Below, in pieces: positions 1 through 8,515 of a stretch of DNA of 54,422 nt (the first letter of the stretch is position 1; the number at the start of each line of letters is the position of its first letter). The notes beneath the pieces are model-generated. The model saw only the letters and a program-made list of their open reading frames with translations. It had not been told where the DNA came from and made no database searches. A program made the position numbers and the translations under genes. Source of the DNA: Clostridiaceae bacterium (GTDB lineage Bacteria; Bacillota; Clostridia; Lachnospirales; Lachnospiraceae); the NCBI GenBank assembly GCA_910575585.1, contig CAJTGF010000034.1, positions 1-54,422 on the forward strand. The letters run 5' to 3'.

Positions 1-468
1 AGCCGCCGTCTGTTCCTATGCACAGCAGATCCAAGAACCATTTCCTTTGACTGGGAGAACAGTGCTGACAAAACAACCTATTCCTATGGAGCAGAAAATG
101 TCTTTTATCTGCCGCTGGCCTGGTATGGCCTGAGGTGGAACATTGAAGTTTCTTATTATGAAGGGAAAACCTTCTGGTCAATGGAGGAATACCGGATCCG
201 CAGTAAAGAAGGGATCGAACGGCTGGTGAATCTGATCAGCCTGTCCTATAGTGCCATGACCCTGCTTCCTTATAGTGATGAAACCTTTTCTGAATATCAG
301 TCCGCCAGCGCCCAGGAAACCAAATACGAAATTGGTCAGCAAATCCAGTCAGATATAATTTTATGCAGTTTCGGGAGATTTCTCGAAACTATTAAAAATT
401 GTTCTGCCTTGATAAAGGCCGTGGAAGACTACATTTTATCAGGTTTTAGGAAATTTCAAAAGTTGTAA
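1..468 (+). mobile_element. IS4-like transposase, C-terminal part (cut by window edge)
   Basis: The reading frame is open from base 1 to the TAA ending at 468, so about 155 C-terminal residues of a DDE transposase are present. The segment WYGLRWNIEVSYYEGK fits the IS4-family signature Y-(2)-R-(3)-E-(6)-K exactly; its glutamate is the third catalytic acidic residue. The first two catalytic aspartates would lie upstream of the window, so intactness cannot be judged. No inverted repeat of the element could be paired. A different IS4-like tail lies at the other end of the window on the opposite strand. Confidence 0.75.
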
Positions 469-493
469 ACTGGTGTAATACCTCGAATATCTG

Positions 494-769
494 TCAAAAG
501 TTTCTTCTCCCATTCATCTGGAACACATCATGCCCTTTGATACTCTTCACCGCCTGCCCCAGACTCCTGGCCCTCCCATGCTGATGGTACGGCTGGGAAG
601 CCCTGTGCTTATGGAAAATAATACACTCCCCCTCCCCCGGATACTCCGGGTTATGGATATACCAGATATGCCCCGTATTCTTCGACTGGATTGTCACATC
701 ATATTCCTCCGCCAGAATAATGTTAAAATAAGACCTATCCAGCCTCCCAATCTCTTCCGCCCGGAACAT
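494..769 (-). CDS. Small protein of the partition operon, unknown function
   Basis: A 91-residue protein starting MFRAEEIGRLDRSYFNII and rich in Tyr and His (HNPEYPGEGECIIFHKH, later YHQHGRA). It overlaps the end of the ParB-like gene by 35 bases. I chose the ATG at 769 because a GGGGGAG ribosome-binding site sits just upstream inside parB; the longer upstream extension is out-of-frame parB sequence. I recall similar small proteins beside ParA/ParB in clostridial mobile elements, but know no function. The conserved His/Tyr pattern and the operon position support a real gene. Confidence 0.6.
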   Translation of the reverse strand: MFRAEEIGRLDRSYFNIILAEEYDVTIQSKNTGHIWYIHNPEYPGEGECIIFHKHRASQPYHQHGRARSLGQAVKSIKGHDVFQMNGRRNF

Positions 770-1736
770 CAGCCACTCCCCCTTTCCCGAACCACGCTGC
801 CAGCGCGTCCTCCACGATACCCGCCACATCCGCAGGCTTCACCCCGCCAAAATACCTCTCATACACCGCTGCCGACAGCTTCACGCTCCTTCCAGCAGCC
901 GCTTTTTTACTTTTCCCGCCGTCCAATGCCCCCAGCACAGCCTCTTCCGTCACATTCCCCGCCATGCCCCTGACGCACTTCGCCGTCTTTGCATCCAGCT
1001 TAATCCTGCCCTGCTCCGCCATCCCGGACACCACTTTCTGCTCCTTCTCCGACAGATAAGACAAGTCCACCGCCGCCACCAAAGGCAGCGTCCCCTCGTC
1101 CAGCCGCCCCTTCAAAGGCTCCTCCAGCTTCTGCACCCGCATATACCTGGCAATATTCCTCCCGGTCATCCCATACTCTTCCCCAATGGCATCCCGGCTC
1201 TTCAACTTGTGGACATCATGTCCACAAGTCCCCGCCGTGTCCTGCCCGTTCAGTCTTGCAATCTCCTCCAGAATATCATTCCGCCGCCCCTGGCTGCTGA
1301 CCTTCTCATACCGCTCCGCCAGCACCGCCGCCTTCTCACTGGGCAGAAGCTCCGCAAATCCCCTCTGTATCACATTGGTCTCAATCACATACACATAAGC
1401 GTCCTCTTCCGTCAGATCTGTCTTCACAATGGCCGGAATCTCCGTCAAGCCTGCCAGCCTCCCCGCCACCTGCCGGTTATGTCCCGCAAGCATCTCATAC
1501 CCGTCCCCCTCCTGCCACACGATCACCGGATTCAGAACCCCATGCTCCCTGATGCTCTCCACCATATCCTCCAGACGCTCCCCCTCATACAGCCGGAACG
1601 GATGCCTCCGGAACGGGCGGATACTGTCAATCGGCAGCATCCTGATCCCATCCTCCACAGCGGAAACCTCCTCCGCCCCCGCCAGCAGGTCCACAGCGTC
1701 ACTAAAAATCTTCCTCTTCGCCCCATTAGCCTTCAT
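735..1736 (-). CDS. ParB/Spo0J-type partition protein
   Basis: About 333 residues. The N-terminal part has the ParB nuclease-like fold: box I-like IRPFRRHPFRLYEGERLEDM, then GVLNPVIVW and the signature GHNRQVAGRLAGL, followed by TEEDAYVYVIETNVIQR. A central helix-turn-helix region (RDAIGEEYGMTGRNIARYMR) should bind a parS-like site. The start at 1736 follows an AAAGGAG site lying inside the last codons of parA, giving an 11-base overlap; an ATG seven codons earlier lacks a good site. With ParA it would position or stabilise a plasmid or integrative element. No parS palindrome was recognised. Confidence 0.85.
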   Translation of the reverse strand: MKANGAKRKIFSDAVDLLAGAEEVSAVEDGIRMLPIDSIRPFRRHPFRLYEGERLEDMVESIREHGVLNPVIVWQEGDGYEMLAGHNRQVAGRLAGLTEIPAIVKTDLTEEDAYVYVIETNVIQRGFAELLPSEKAAVLAERYEKVSSQGRRNDILEEIARLNGQDTAGTCGHDVHKLKSRDAIGEEYGMTGRNIARYMRVQKLEEPLKGRLDEGTLPLVAAVDLSYLSEKEQKVVSGMAEQGRIKLDAKTAKCVRGMAGNVTEEAVLGALDGGKSKKAAAGRSVKLSAAVYERYFGGVKPADVAGIVEDALAAWFGKGGVADVPGGRDWEAG

Positions 1737-2511
1737 ACGAAACCAACTCCTTTGCAAACTTCCTATAAGCCATCCCCGCGCTCGCCTTCGGGCTGTACTC
1801 CGCCACCGGCAGGCTGTAATAAATACTTTCCCCCACCTTCACCGTACTGGGAATCCTCGTCTCAAACACCCGTATCTGCTCCTGGAAGCTCTCCAACACT
1901 TCCTCCATCAGCACCTTGCACAGCTTCGTCCTGGACTCACACATGGTCATCAGAATCCCTGCAATCCCCAGCCCCGGATTGATCCGCTTCCGTATCTTCA
2001 CCACCGTCCGCAGAAAATCCTGCATCCCCATCATAGCCAGAAGCTGGGGGTTCACCGTGATGATCACCTCGTCCGCAGCGGCCAAAGCATTAATTGTCAA
2101 AGTCCCCAGCGACGGGCAGGTATCAATCAGAATATACTCATACCTCTCCCGCAGCGGCTCCAGAATCCCGGACAGCATCCGCTCCGCCCCCATCTCCAGC
2201 CGCAGCTTCGCATCCACCACCGACAGATAAATAGACGATGGGATGAAGTCCACCCCGTCCTTCGTCCGTATGTACCTCTTCGGGGACGGCATCTTCCCGT
2301 CCTCAATCTGCGCCATCATCAGATGCCCAATGGTATCCTCCAAAACCCCCGTATCCTCCACGCCGAAGCACGTTGTCAAATTCGCCTGGCTGTCAAAATC
2401 CACAGCCAGAACCCGCTTCCCCATCTTCCGCAGACAGTACGCCAGATTGAACGTAGTAGTGGTCTTGGCCGTACCCCCTTTTTGCGAACCGATCATATAT
2501 ATCTTTCCCAT
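1726..2511 (-). CDS. ParA-family partition ATPase
   Basis: A 261-residue ParA/Soj ATPase. The deviant Walker A motif is near the N-terminus (SQKGGTAKTTTTFN, with both signature lysines), followed by LAVDFDSQANLT and a Walker B-like region YEYILIDTCPSLGTLTINAL. There is no N-terminal DNA-binding extension, so it is the short chromosomal/ICE-type ParA. The ATG at 2511 is preferred over a TTG two codons earlier because the GTGAGG site is correctly spaced for it. The SymE-like gene stops just upstream, so translation is probably coupled. It should work with the ParB encoded next in the same operon. Confidence 0.9.
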   Translation of the reverse strand: MGKIYMIGSQKGGTAKTTTTFNLAYCLRKMGKRVLAVDFDSQANLTTCFGVEDTGVLEDTIGHLMMAQIEDGKMPSPKRYIRTKDGVDFIPSSIYLSVVDAKLRLEMGAERMLSGILEPLRERYEYILIDTCPSLGTLTINALAAADEVIITVNPQLLAMMGMQDFLRTVVKIRKRINPGLGIAGILMTMCESRTKLCKVLMEEVLESFQEQIRVFETRIPSTVKVGESIYYSLPVAEYSPKASAGMAYRKFAKELVSYEG

Positions 2512-2513
2512 TC

Positions 2514-2756
2514 TCAATACCTCACTTTCTTCTCCGCAACCATGCTCAACTGCTGCTCCTCAAACACATCAATATAATCCACTGTCTCCCTCGGAACAAT
2601 GACCAGCTTCCCTTCCTCACACCGGACCGTCAGAAGCGTCCCCGCCCCGAATCCCAGCTCTTCCAGCCACAGCCCCTTCAACATGATTGTCGGCGTGGGC
2701 TTATAATTACGCCCGCTCTGCTCATACACCTTAATCTTCCGAACATCCTTCTTCAT
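2514..2756 (-). CDS. SymE-like (SpoVT/AbrB-fold) small protein
   Basis: An 80-residue protein: a basic N-terminus (MKKDVRKIKVYEQSGRNY), PTPTIMLKGLWLEELGF, and a beta-rich tail GTLLTVRCEEGKLVIVP. This matches the SymE toxin family, swapped-hairpin proteins related to SpoVT/AbrB. In clostridial mobile elements such genes often precede ParA/ParB, so it may be a small DNA/RNA-binding regulator rather than an active toxin. The site before the ATG (AAAGGA) is rather far upstream. It is the first gene of a four-gene operon with parA and parB. No antisense SymR-like RNA could be recognised. Confidence 0.6.
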   Translation of the reverse strand: MKKDVRKIKVYEQSGRNYKPTPTIMLKGLWLEELGFGAGTLLTVRCEEGKLVIVPRETVDYIDVFEEQQLSMVAEKKVRY

Positions 2757-3330
2757 CTATATCCCGTCCTTTCCACCGGCTCGCAAACCGGACTCTCCAT
2801 TGCTTCTCCGTCACTGAACTAACCCTGGGATTTTACAGAAACCGCTCCAGGCGCAACAGCCCGTGCCTCTCCCTGCAAAACAGAACTATTTGTTTCCGAA
2901 CGAAACGATATGCCATCTATAAAAATCAAAAACTCCGCTACACTAAAACTTCAAAACCATCACAACAATATGGGCGCTGTAAGTTTCCCGGCTTTCCGTA
3001 AATAAATCTCATTTGTTCCCATGGTACAGAAACACAGGTTTAACCCTCCCATGGCGCCCGATTCACATTAAACCCGGCCGAAACCTGTCAGCCAATATTA
3101 CAACGCCCCCGTTGCAACCCGTCAGCATTTATAAGGACTTCGGACCTTCAAATCCATCACCAGAGGATGGTATGGTTGCTTTAATCGCTATCAGACTTTC
3201 ATACTGCTGGCCAGCAATATATGTACGGCTCCCGGACGGAAACCAGAAATGAGGTGATTCCGTTTGCCCTTTTGAGGGCAAAAAAATAAGGGGACAAGTT
3301 AGTGCAACCCCTTGATTTTACTGGGTTCCT
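2757..3330. other. Non-coding stretch upstream of the partition operon
   Basis: About 570 bases with no convincing gene. A + strand frame at 3013-3252 is open but resembles nothing I know and has no good ribosome-binding site. A small hairpin (TTGCCCT, loop, AGGGCAA) lies near 3264-3281; it lacks a following T-run, so it is not an obvious terminator. The partition operon promoter presumably lies here, but no clear -35/-10 pair was found. Confidence 0.4.
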
Positions 3331-3342
3331 CTAACTTGTCCC
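3290..3342. repeat. Inverted repeat at the break of a truncated gene
   Basis: GGGGACAAGTTAG (3290-3302) faces CTAACTTGTCCC (3331-3342): 12 perfectly complementary bases with a 28-base spacer. The right arm supplies the last codons and TAG stop of the truncated aldo/keto reductase, so this is where that gene was broken. It may be the terminus or scar of an insertion element; no partner copy was found. Confidence 0.55.
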
Positions 3343-3654
3343 TATTATAACACGGTCATCGATATAATCCGTACCCAGGCGCTCCAGGGTGTCGTCTACG
3401 GCATTCTCATCGGTGTAGAACGCGGGCCACAGCTTGGTCTCCAGGAAGATCTCCTCCCTGGCCAGGCCGGATTTTTTCATGGCCCGGCCTACGGCCTTTT
3501 CGTTGACATAGGCGTTGGCCGTGTCGATCAGACGGTACCCGCATCCAAGGGCGCTTAAACAGGAAGCCTCCGCCTCGTCAGGAGACAAAAGAAAGGTACC
3601 GATGCCTGCCATGGGCATTTTTACACCATTATTTAAAGTTATGTATTCCATCAT
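3331..3654 (-). pseudogene. Aldo/keto reductase, truncated after about 100 residues
   Basis: The N-terminal third of an AKR: YITLNNGVKMPMAGIGTF, then the catalytic-Asp/Tyr region GYRLIDTANAYVNEKAVG and a typical TKLWP strand. Homology stops after LERLGTDYID, where family members continue with the lysine/histidine half of the barrel. Instead eight foreign codons run into the inverted repeat and stop. Two ATGs (3654, 3651) follow a GGAGG site. Without most of the barrel and the NADP-binding end it cannot be an active enzyme. Confidence 0.8.
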
Positions 3655-3737
3655 CTGTTCCTCCATCCATCCTTTTGGGCACTCCCGGCAACTCCCTCGC
3701 GCCTGTCTTTGCGGCTGAGTTTCCGGGAGTACTCCTT

Positions 3738-4727
3738 TTATTTTGCGCTGTGGCCGCCGAACACGTCAAAGTCCATGGTATCCAGTCTGGAATCGATTAT
3801 ATCAATCTCTTCTTTGGTCAGAACCACATTGCCTGCCTCAAAGTTTTCCTTCAGCCGCTCAATTTTGCGGGAACCCGGAATCGGGATAATGTAAGGCTTC
3901 TTATTGATCATCCACGCGAGAGACAGCTGACCCATGGTGGCCTTCTTTTCTTCTCCCATTTTCGTCAGCAGATCCAAAAGCTCCTTCGCCTTTTCATACC
4001 CCTCTTCGGTATACTGGGGCATATTTGCCCGGTAATCCTGGCTTCCCTCAAATTTTGTGGAGGGCGTGTATTTGCCTGTAAGAAATCCGTTTGCCATGGG
4101 AGAAAAGGCCACATAGGCCACATTCAGTTCCTCGCACACCGGAAAAACAGTCTCATGCCACCTGGCCATCATGGAATACCTGTTCTCTATGGCCGTCACG
4201 GGACATACGGCGTGGGCCCGGCGCAGGTATCTTTCTGTGGTTTCCGAAATGCCCCAATATCGAATCTTGCCCTCTTTGATTAACTGCCCCATAGTCTCGG
4301 CCACAACCTCCGGCTCCACCTTGGGATCAATCCTGTGCTGATAGTACAAATCAATATAGTCTGTCCCCAGCTTCCTAAGACTTTCCTCAACGCTTGTTTT
4401 TATAGTTTCCGGGCTGCTGTCCAGTCTTAAGGATCGGTCCGCGTTGTGCTTTACCCCCATCTTGGTGGCGATAACCACCTTGTCCCGGATTCCCTTCACG
4501 GCCTCCCCCACAAGCTCCTCATTGTAGGAAACCGTGCCGTCCGGTCTGACGCCGGTATAAGCCTCCGCCGTGTCAAAAAAATCATAACCGATCTCAAAAG
4601 CTTCTCTCAAAGTCTTAACCGCCACGCTCTTTTCTGTAGGGTCCCCCGAAGCGTGGCTGAATCCCATACAGCCCAGACCAACAGGATTGACCTTAAGACT
4701 GCTGGCCCCAAGTGTTCTCTTTTCCAT
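3738..4727 (-). CDS. Aldo/keto reductase (Tas/YhdN-like)
   Basis: A complete NADPH-dependent AKR of 329 residues acting on an unidentified carbonyl or sugar. The tetrad is visible: Asp and Tyr in DFFDTAEAYTG, Lys in VVIATKMGVKHN, His in DLYYQHRIDP. The NADP end IPIPGSRKIERLKEN is intact. The start at 4727 fits the GAGGGG site; an ATG three codons earlier is almost on top of it. The gene lies in a run with a broken SDR gene and a flavodoxin-like gene upstream and the truncated AKR downstream, all on the minus strand, suggesting a former redox operon. Confidence 0.9.
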   Translation of the reverse strand: MEKRTLGASSLKVNPVGLGCMGFSHASGDPTEKSVAVKTLREAFEIGYDFFDTAEAYTGVRPDGTVSYNEELVGEAVKGIRDKVVIATKMGVKHNADRSLRLDSSPETIKTSVEESLRKLGTDYIDLYYQHRIDPKVEPEVVAETMGQLIKEGKIRYWGISETTERYLRRAHAVCPVTAIENRYSMMARWHETVFPVCEELNVAYVAFSPMANGFLTGKYTPSTKFEGSQDYRANMPQYTEEGYEKAKELLDLLTKMGEEKKATMGQLSLAWMINKKPYIIPIPGSRKIERLKENFEAGNVVLTKEEIDIIDSRLDTMDFDVFGGHSAK

Positions 4728-4744
4728 TTCTATCATTCCCCTCT

Positions 4745-5158
4745 CTAAAAATCAGACCGACGGCTAAACTCCCGCCATTTGTCATATTCGCTCTTGTGAC
4801 TTTCCAAAACCGTATCCGCCGCTCTCACCGCGGCGCTTCCCAAAAGCAAACGCAGCGGCGCATCCCCGGGCTGGGTGCCGTGGGTCTTATCATTCTCAAT
4901 CCTTCTGGTTCCCGCCGTCCCCGCGTAATCGGCGATAGCGGTCTTTGACTGGGTAAGGGACCGCCCGGTAACCATAGCCGGCGTTATTGACCAGAACGTC
5001 AATTCCTCCAAACCTCTCTTTTGCCGCCTGGACCGCCTCCGTAACAGAAAGAAGGTCTGTCACGTCAAGACGGACTATGAGAGTTGTCGCCTTTTTGCAG
5101 CACTGCTTTGGCAAGACTTCTCCCAAGACCGGTGGAACAGCCTGTAATCAGCCAAGTT
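4745..5158 (-). pseudogene. Short-chain dehydrogenase remnant (frameshifts, deletions, lost start codon)
   Basis: Three pieces of one SDR gene lie in order but in different frames. First KTWLITGCSTGLGRSLAKAV (Rossmann TGxxxGxG) ends in a stop after about 32 codons. Next comes LDVTDLLSVTEAVQAAKER with FGGIDVLVNNAGYGYR. Last is a C-terminal piece with ADYAGTAG and LRLLLGSAAVRAADTVLESH. The catalytic Ser/Tyr-x3-Lys segment is missing. Where the start codon should be, behind GGGAGAGAATAGGC, there is ATA rather than ATG. The gene is dead by several independent lesions. Confidence 0.8.
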
Positions 5159-5180
5159 TTTATTGCCTATTCTCTCCCTT

Positions 5181-5813
5181 TTAGTGATGGAAACTGGTAA
5201 AGATGGTCTTTTCCTTCTGGGGAATCCCCAGTTTCTCCTTGCCCATCTGGATGCTCTTCATGAGAAATGCCATATTGTGGCCCAGAGTCCGCATGGTCTG
5301 CATGCCTTCCTCGTCCTTCAAAACCTCTTCCGGGGTTCCTCCATGTACCATATTCCAGTACTGGCTGCTTGCCACCGGCATGCCGCACATGGTAAAGTAT
5401 TTATTCAGCATGTCAAAGGTAGCCGTATTGCCGCCCCGGCGGCAGGATACCACGGCCGCTCCTACTTTCATGGTCTTGTCAATATTCAGGGTGCTGAAGA
5501 ACAGACGATCCATAAAGGATACGGCTCCGCCTGCCGGGGAAGCGAAGTAAACCGGGGAACCGATGACAAAGGCGTCCGCCTCGGCCAGCTTGGGGGCAAC
5601 CTCGTTGACGATATCGTTGAATACGCACTTGCCCCCCTGCTCCCCTTCGCTGTGACATTTCCGGCAGGCAATACAGCCCCTGATATCTTTATTTCCCACA
5701 TGGACGATCTCCGCCTCAATGCCTTCCGACTCCAGAGTCTTTGCCAGCTCCGTCAGCGCCGTGTAAGTACATCCGTTTCTCCTTGGACTTCCGTTTACAA
5801 GTAATGCCTTCAT
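5181..5813 (-). CDS. Flavodoxin-family NAD(P)H-dependent oxidoreductase
   Basis: A 210-residue FMN-binding reductase. The phosphate-binding loop is at the N-terminus (LLVNGSPRRNGCTYTAL), followed by a cysteine-containing turn GCIACRKCHSEG and the flavin-contacting segment VIGSPVYFASPAGG. It matches the multimeric flavodoxin / iron-sulfur flavoprotein-like family common in anaerobes, which reduce quinones, nitro compounds or other acceptors. The start follows AGGAGG at good spacing. It is the first gene of the minus-strand run leading to the SDR remnant and the aldo/keto reductase. Confidence 0.85.
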   Translation of the reverse strand: MKALLVNGSPRRNGCTYTALTELAKTLESEGIEAEIVHVGNKDIRGCIACRKCHSEGEQGGKCVFNDIVNEVAPKLAEADAFVIGSPVYFASPAGGAVSFMDRLFFSTLNIDKTMKVGAAVVSCRRGGNTATFDMLNKYFTMCGMPVASSQYWNMVHGGTPEEVLKDEEGMQTMRTLGHNMAFLMKSIQMGKEKLGIPQKEKTIFTSFHH

Positions 5814-5866
5814 AGTGAAATTCCTCCTCTTTTTATCTCCTGCTTTTATTTTTAAGAACTATGTTT

Positions 5867-5872
5867 ATTATA
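5867..5872 (-). promoter_or_regulatory. Probable -10 element of the flavodoxin-like gene
   Basis: A perfect TATAAT on the minus strand lies 54 bases before the start codon at 5813. No good -35 is at 17 bases; a TTGTGA lies further upstream. The poor -35 suggests an activated promoter. This is inference from the motif only. Confidence 0.4.
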
Positions 5873-5924
5873 AAGGAAATTCCTGGGCGGCAGAAGTCAC
5901 AATAAGTTATTCAGTATATACCTT

Positions 5925-6212
5925 TTAGTGTAAACTATAACAAACTTCTGTTACCGCGAAGTGACAGGTTGCTTTGATACCGGGCCTTGCCCAAAAGTTC
6001 TCCCACGCGTCCCCCTCATACCGGGCCGCGATGGAAATGGCTTTGCAGCAATCCATCACCGGACCCCCTCCCACACCAAGAATCATCCCTGCCTGCTGTA
6101 CTAGTTTCACTCCTTCCAGGACTTTGGCATAGGTGGGGCTGGCCGTAGGAGGAAGTCTCTCTCTGTTCATCAGTTTATACCTCTTGGTCACAACCGGATT
6201 CAGAAAATACAA
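5925..6212 (-). pseudogene. Iron-containing alcohol dehydrogenase fragment
   Basis: Only an N-terminal-middle slice survives: a YAKVLEGVKLVQQAG helix, the NAD motif GVGGGPVMDCCKAISI (normally GGGS) and YEGDAWENFWARPGI. It then runs into unrelated residues and a stop. The metal-binding Asp/His residues of this family lie further downstream and are absent. The first ~15 residues are also not recognisable as the family. The piece appears to have been cut at both ends. Confidence 0.75.
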
Positions 6213-6215
6213 AAT

Positions 6216-6243
6216 CGAGTAGGGGAGGCTTTTCCCCTACTCG
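6216..6243. repeat. Strong hairpin, 11-bp perfect stem
   Basis: CGAGTAGGGGA (6216-6226) pairs fully with TCCCCTACTCG (6233-6243) around a six-base loop. No T-run follows on either strand, so it is not a textbook terminator. It lies between the alcohol dehydrogenase scrap and the PTS remnant, about 100 bases past the end of the latter, and may end its transcription weakly or mark an element scar. Confidence 0.5.
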
Positions 6244-6348
6244 CCGTGCCGGAGGCGGGCCGCTTCAGCGGCATACTCCGTTCCGCCCCCGTGTACATAA
6301 AAAGAACCAAAATACCATTTGGTACCTGGTTCCTTCTTAAACTTCTGT

Positions 6349-7196
6349 TTATTTCATCCAGCTATCCCATGTACTGCCCGGAAATAAAGTTTTCGCAGGA
6401 ACTGCCACGTCGGCTGCAGGCTCTTTCTTTCCGGTATCCATCTTTACCACGAAGACATAGAAAAGGGCGAAGGAAACCCCAAACGCCATGATCCAGCCAA
6501 TCGCCGCATAACCGAACCAGGGGCCGATATAGGCCGGGATGCTGAAAACGCTGGAGGTGATATAGCCAAAAAGCCTTACGCCAAAGGTACCGATAAACGC
6601 GCTTCCAACAGTACTCCCGATGGCAGCTGCCACAAACGCCTTCTTATATTTTGTCAGCACACCGAAAAGAGCCGGCTTCGTGATGCCCAGGATCCTGGAA
6701 ATGACGGAAGAACCAACAATCTGCTTCTCCTGCTGATCCCCTGCTTTAAAATAGCAGGCAGCGGCGGCGCCTACGATAGAAAGATTCGCGATAAACATCA
6801 TCGGCATCAGCTGACTATAGCGGGATACATGACAATCGACGCGATGTCAGGCACCAGAGGACCGAAGATGCCGGATACCACATCCATAAACCATGTGGCA
6901 AAATCCTTTCGCTTTTCACTTCCGTCCGCTTCCACCGGACCATTGGCATCCAGCCCCAGCTGACTGATCAGTTCTTCATAATACTTCTCAACTCCCACGC
7001 CGATCACGATCTGAAACTGATCCTTTGCAAATGCCGTTCCCAAAACACCGTTCATCTTTTTGATTGCGGCCTCATCAATCTTCTGGTTATCCTTCAGTTC
7101 GAAGCGAAGCCGGGTGATGCAGTGCCAGGCATTTTTTACATTGTCTTTTCCTCCTACATATAGGACGATCTGCGTTATCTTTTCTTTCATATCCAC
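6349..7196 (-). pseudogene. PTS EIIBC (glucose/beta-glucoside superfamily) with the EIIC core deleted
   Basis: The EIIB domain is complete: KITQIVLYVGGKDNVKNAWH followed at once by the phosphorylated Cys in HCITRLRFEL. It continues into the first EIIC residues (WFMDVVSGIFGPLVPDIA), then changes to nonsense and stops near 6807. The C-terminal EIIC piece (ACYFKAGDQQEKQIVGSSV, TKPALFGVLTKYKKAF, final membrane helices) follows in another frame. Most transport helices are missing, so the permease cannot work. Start is GTG 7196 or ATG 7190. No EIIA domain is seen. Confidence 0.8.
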
Positions 7197-7380
7197 TTAT
7201 TTAAAGACGCTGCCGCAGACATCAGAAAATCAAGGTATTCCCATCATTCAAATACACTGTAACCATAAGAAATAAGGGTTGTGCCATAGGTGCAGCCCTT
7301 TTTCGCTTACACAATTTTCGTTTCTAAAATCCTTCCTGCCGTATAATTCTGATACACATCCATCTGCTCAAACCATTCCA

Positions 7381-8004
7381 TTAGTCCCCACACTCCACTT
7401 TCAAATCAGAAATAAATGCCTCTGTTCCGATATCCACAAAGATTCCCACAGAACCGTGCTGCCCAACACCATGCTTCATGTTAGCAACCACAAGTGTCGG
7501 TTGTTTCTCTCCATTAAGGTAAAACTCTGCCCGCTCATTTTCTATAACAGCCTTTAATGTGATCCACTCATTAAGAGCGATATTTACCGGTGCCTCATAG
7601 TCTGTGATACCATGTTCCCGAAAATAATTGAACGTGTAGCCCGGATAGGAAAAATACTGACAGCCATGGGATTTTCTCACCGGATCCGCACAATCCCGTC
7701 CATTAGTCGGCCTTACATAAAAAGATTCAAATTCGCAGTCCGCCTCATTAGCCCTATAGACAATCCCTATAAATCCTCTGGCAAAATCCGGCGCATCGGG
7801 CAAAAGGCGGCTGAGCATCTTTACCTCTATTATCCCGTTATGGAATGAAAGGCCATTTACTTTTGCGTAAGTATTCTCGTCAAATTCATTGATTTTCTCT
7901 TTTTTAACGACACGCAGAACTGGTATTCCATCTAATACTGCATCCTCTGCAGATGTGTGTATCGCCGTAAAATTTCCTGTCATTAATTTAATCTGTCGTT
8001 TCAT
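7381..8004 (-). CDS. Concanavalin A-like (LamG/DUF1080-type) domain protein
   Basis: A 207-residue protein without signal peptide. The pattern of short beta-strands, with FHNGIIEVKMLSRLLPDAPD, FARGFIGIVYRAN, EFESFYVRPTNGR and WITLKAVIENERAEFYLNGE, is that of single-domain jelly-roll proteins that bind or cleave glycans. I see no obvious catalytic acid pair, so the call stops at the fold. The ATG at 8004 follows GGAGGAG with six-base spacing; the ATG five codons earlier does not. It stands alone between the PTS remnant and the sirtuin remnant. Confidence 0.6.
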   Translation of the reverse strand: MKRQIKLMTGNFTAIHTSAEDAVLDGIPVLRVVKKEKINEFDENTYAKVNGLSFHNGIIEVKMLSRLLPDAPDFARGFIGIVYRANEADCEFESFYVRPTNGRDCADPVRKSHGCQYFSYPGYTFNYFREHGITDYEAPVNIALNEWITLKAVIENERAEFYLNGEKQPTLVVANMKHGVGQHGSVGIFVDIGTEAFISDLKVECGD

Positions 8005-8140
8005 GCTTTGCTCCTCCAAATTTTCCTAAATACTATACTCTGCTTTTTAAATTTATTCTTCCCAGAATTTTCCGGCATTGTGAATCGGCGGCATTTTTCA
8101 ATGCTGGCCGTGCCATGGATTCCATATATCGCGCATAATG

Positions 8141-8515
8141 TCACCTCAAATCAGCAAGCACTGTTCCAATATCCCCATCAATGCAAATGGACCGTGTCTC
8201 GGTTTCTTTCGGACAGACCGCCTCGCCGTAATTGACACAGGCATAGACAGCACTCGGATTTTTAGCTGTCATCTGCCAGAACGGATATTTAATAATACCC
8301 GGGGTGTTGTAGCCTACGCCAAGTTCCAAAAACAGGATCCTCTGATTTTTCCTTGCCCGCAGGAAATTCTCGTATCGCTCTGCCGCCAGATGCCAGCCTT
8401 CGTCCTCTACAAATCTATCATCCGAACGCAGATTCATTGTCAGCGTTTTTCCACATTTCGGACATTTGGGAATCAGCCGTATCACAAAAGGCCGCCGTTT
8501 TCTACGACCTTTCTT
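8141..8515 (-). pseudogene. Sir2-family (sirtuin) C-terminal fragment
   Basis: The second half of a sirtuin: the first half of the zinc site PKCPKCGKTLTMNLR, then FVEDEGWHLAAERYENFL, the NAD-contacting strand LFLELGVGYNTPGIIKYPFW and the tail SICIDGDIGTVLADLR. The N-terminal Rossmann half with GAGIS and the catalytic histidine is missing. The break lies close to the left end of repeat R1 copy A at 8516, with a short basic, unplaceable segment between. This resembles the macrodomain-associated or related Firmicutes sirtuins; no macrodomain partner is present. Confidence 0.75.

Noticed and set aside
1209-2577. Long plus-strand open frames opposite parA and parB
   Set aside because: They are antisense shadows of GC-rich genes: proline/serine/histidine-rich, no ribosome-binding sites, no homology.
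3013-3252. A 79-codon plus-strand frame
   Set aside because: No ribosome-binding site, no recognisable family, biased composition.
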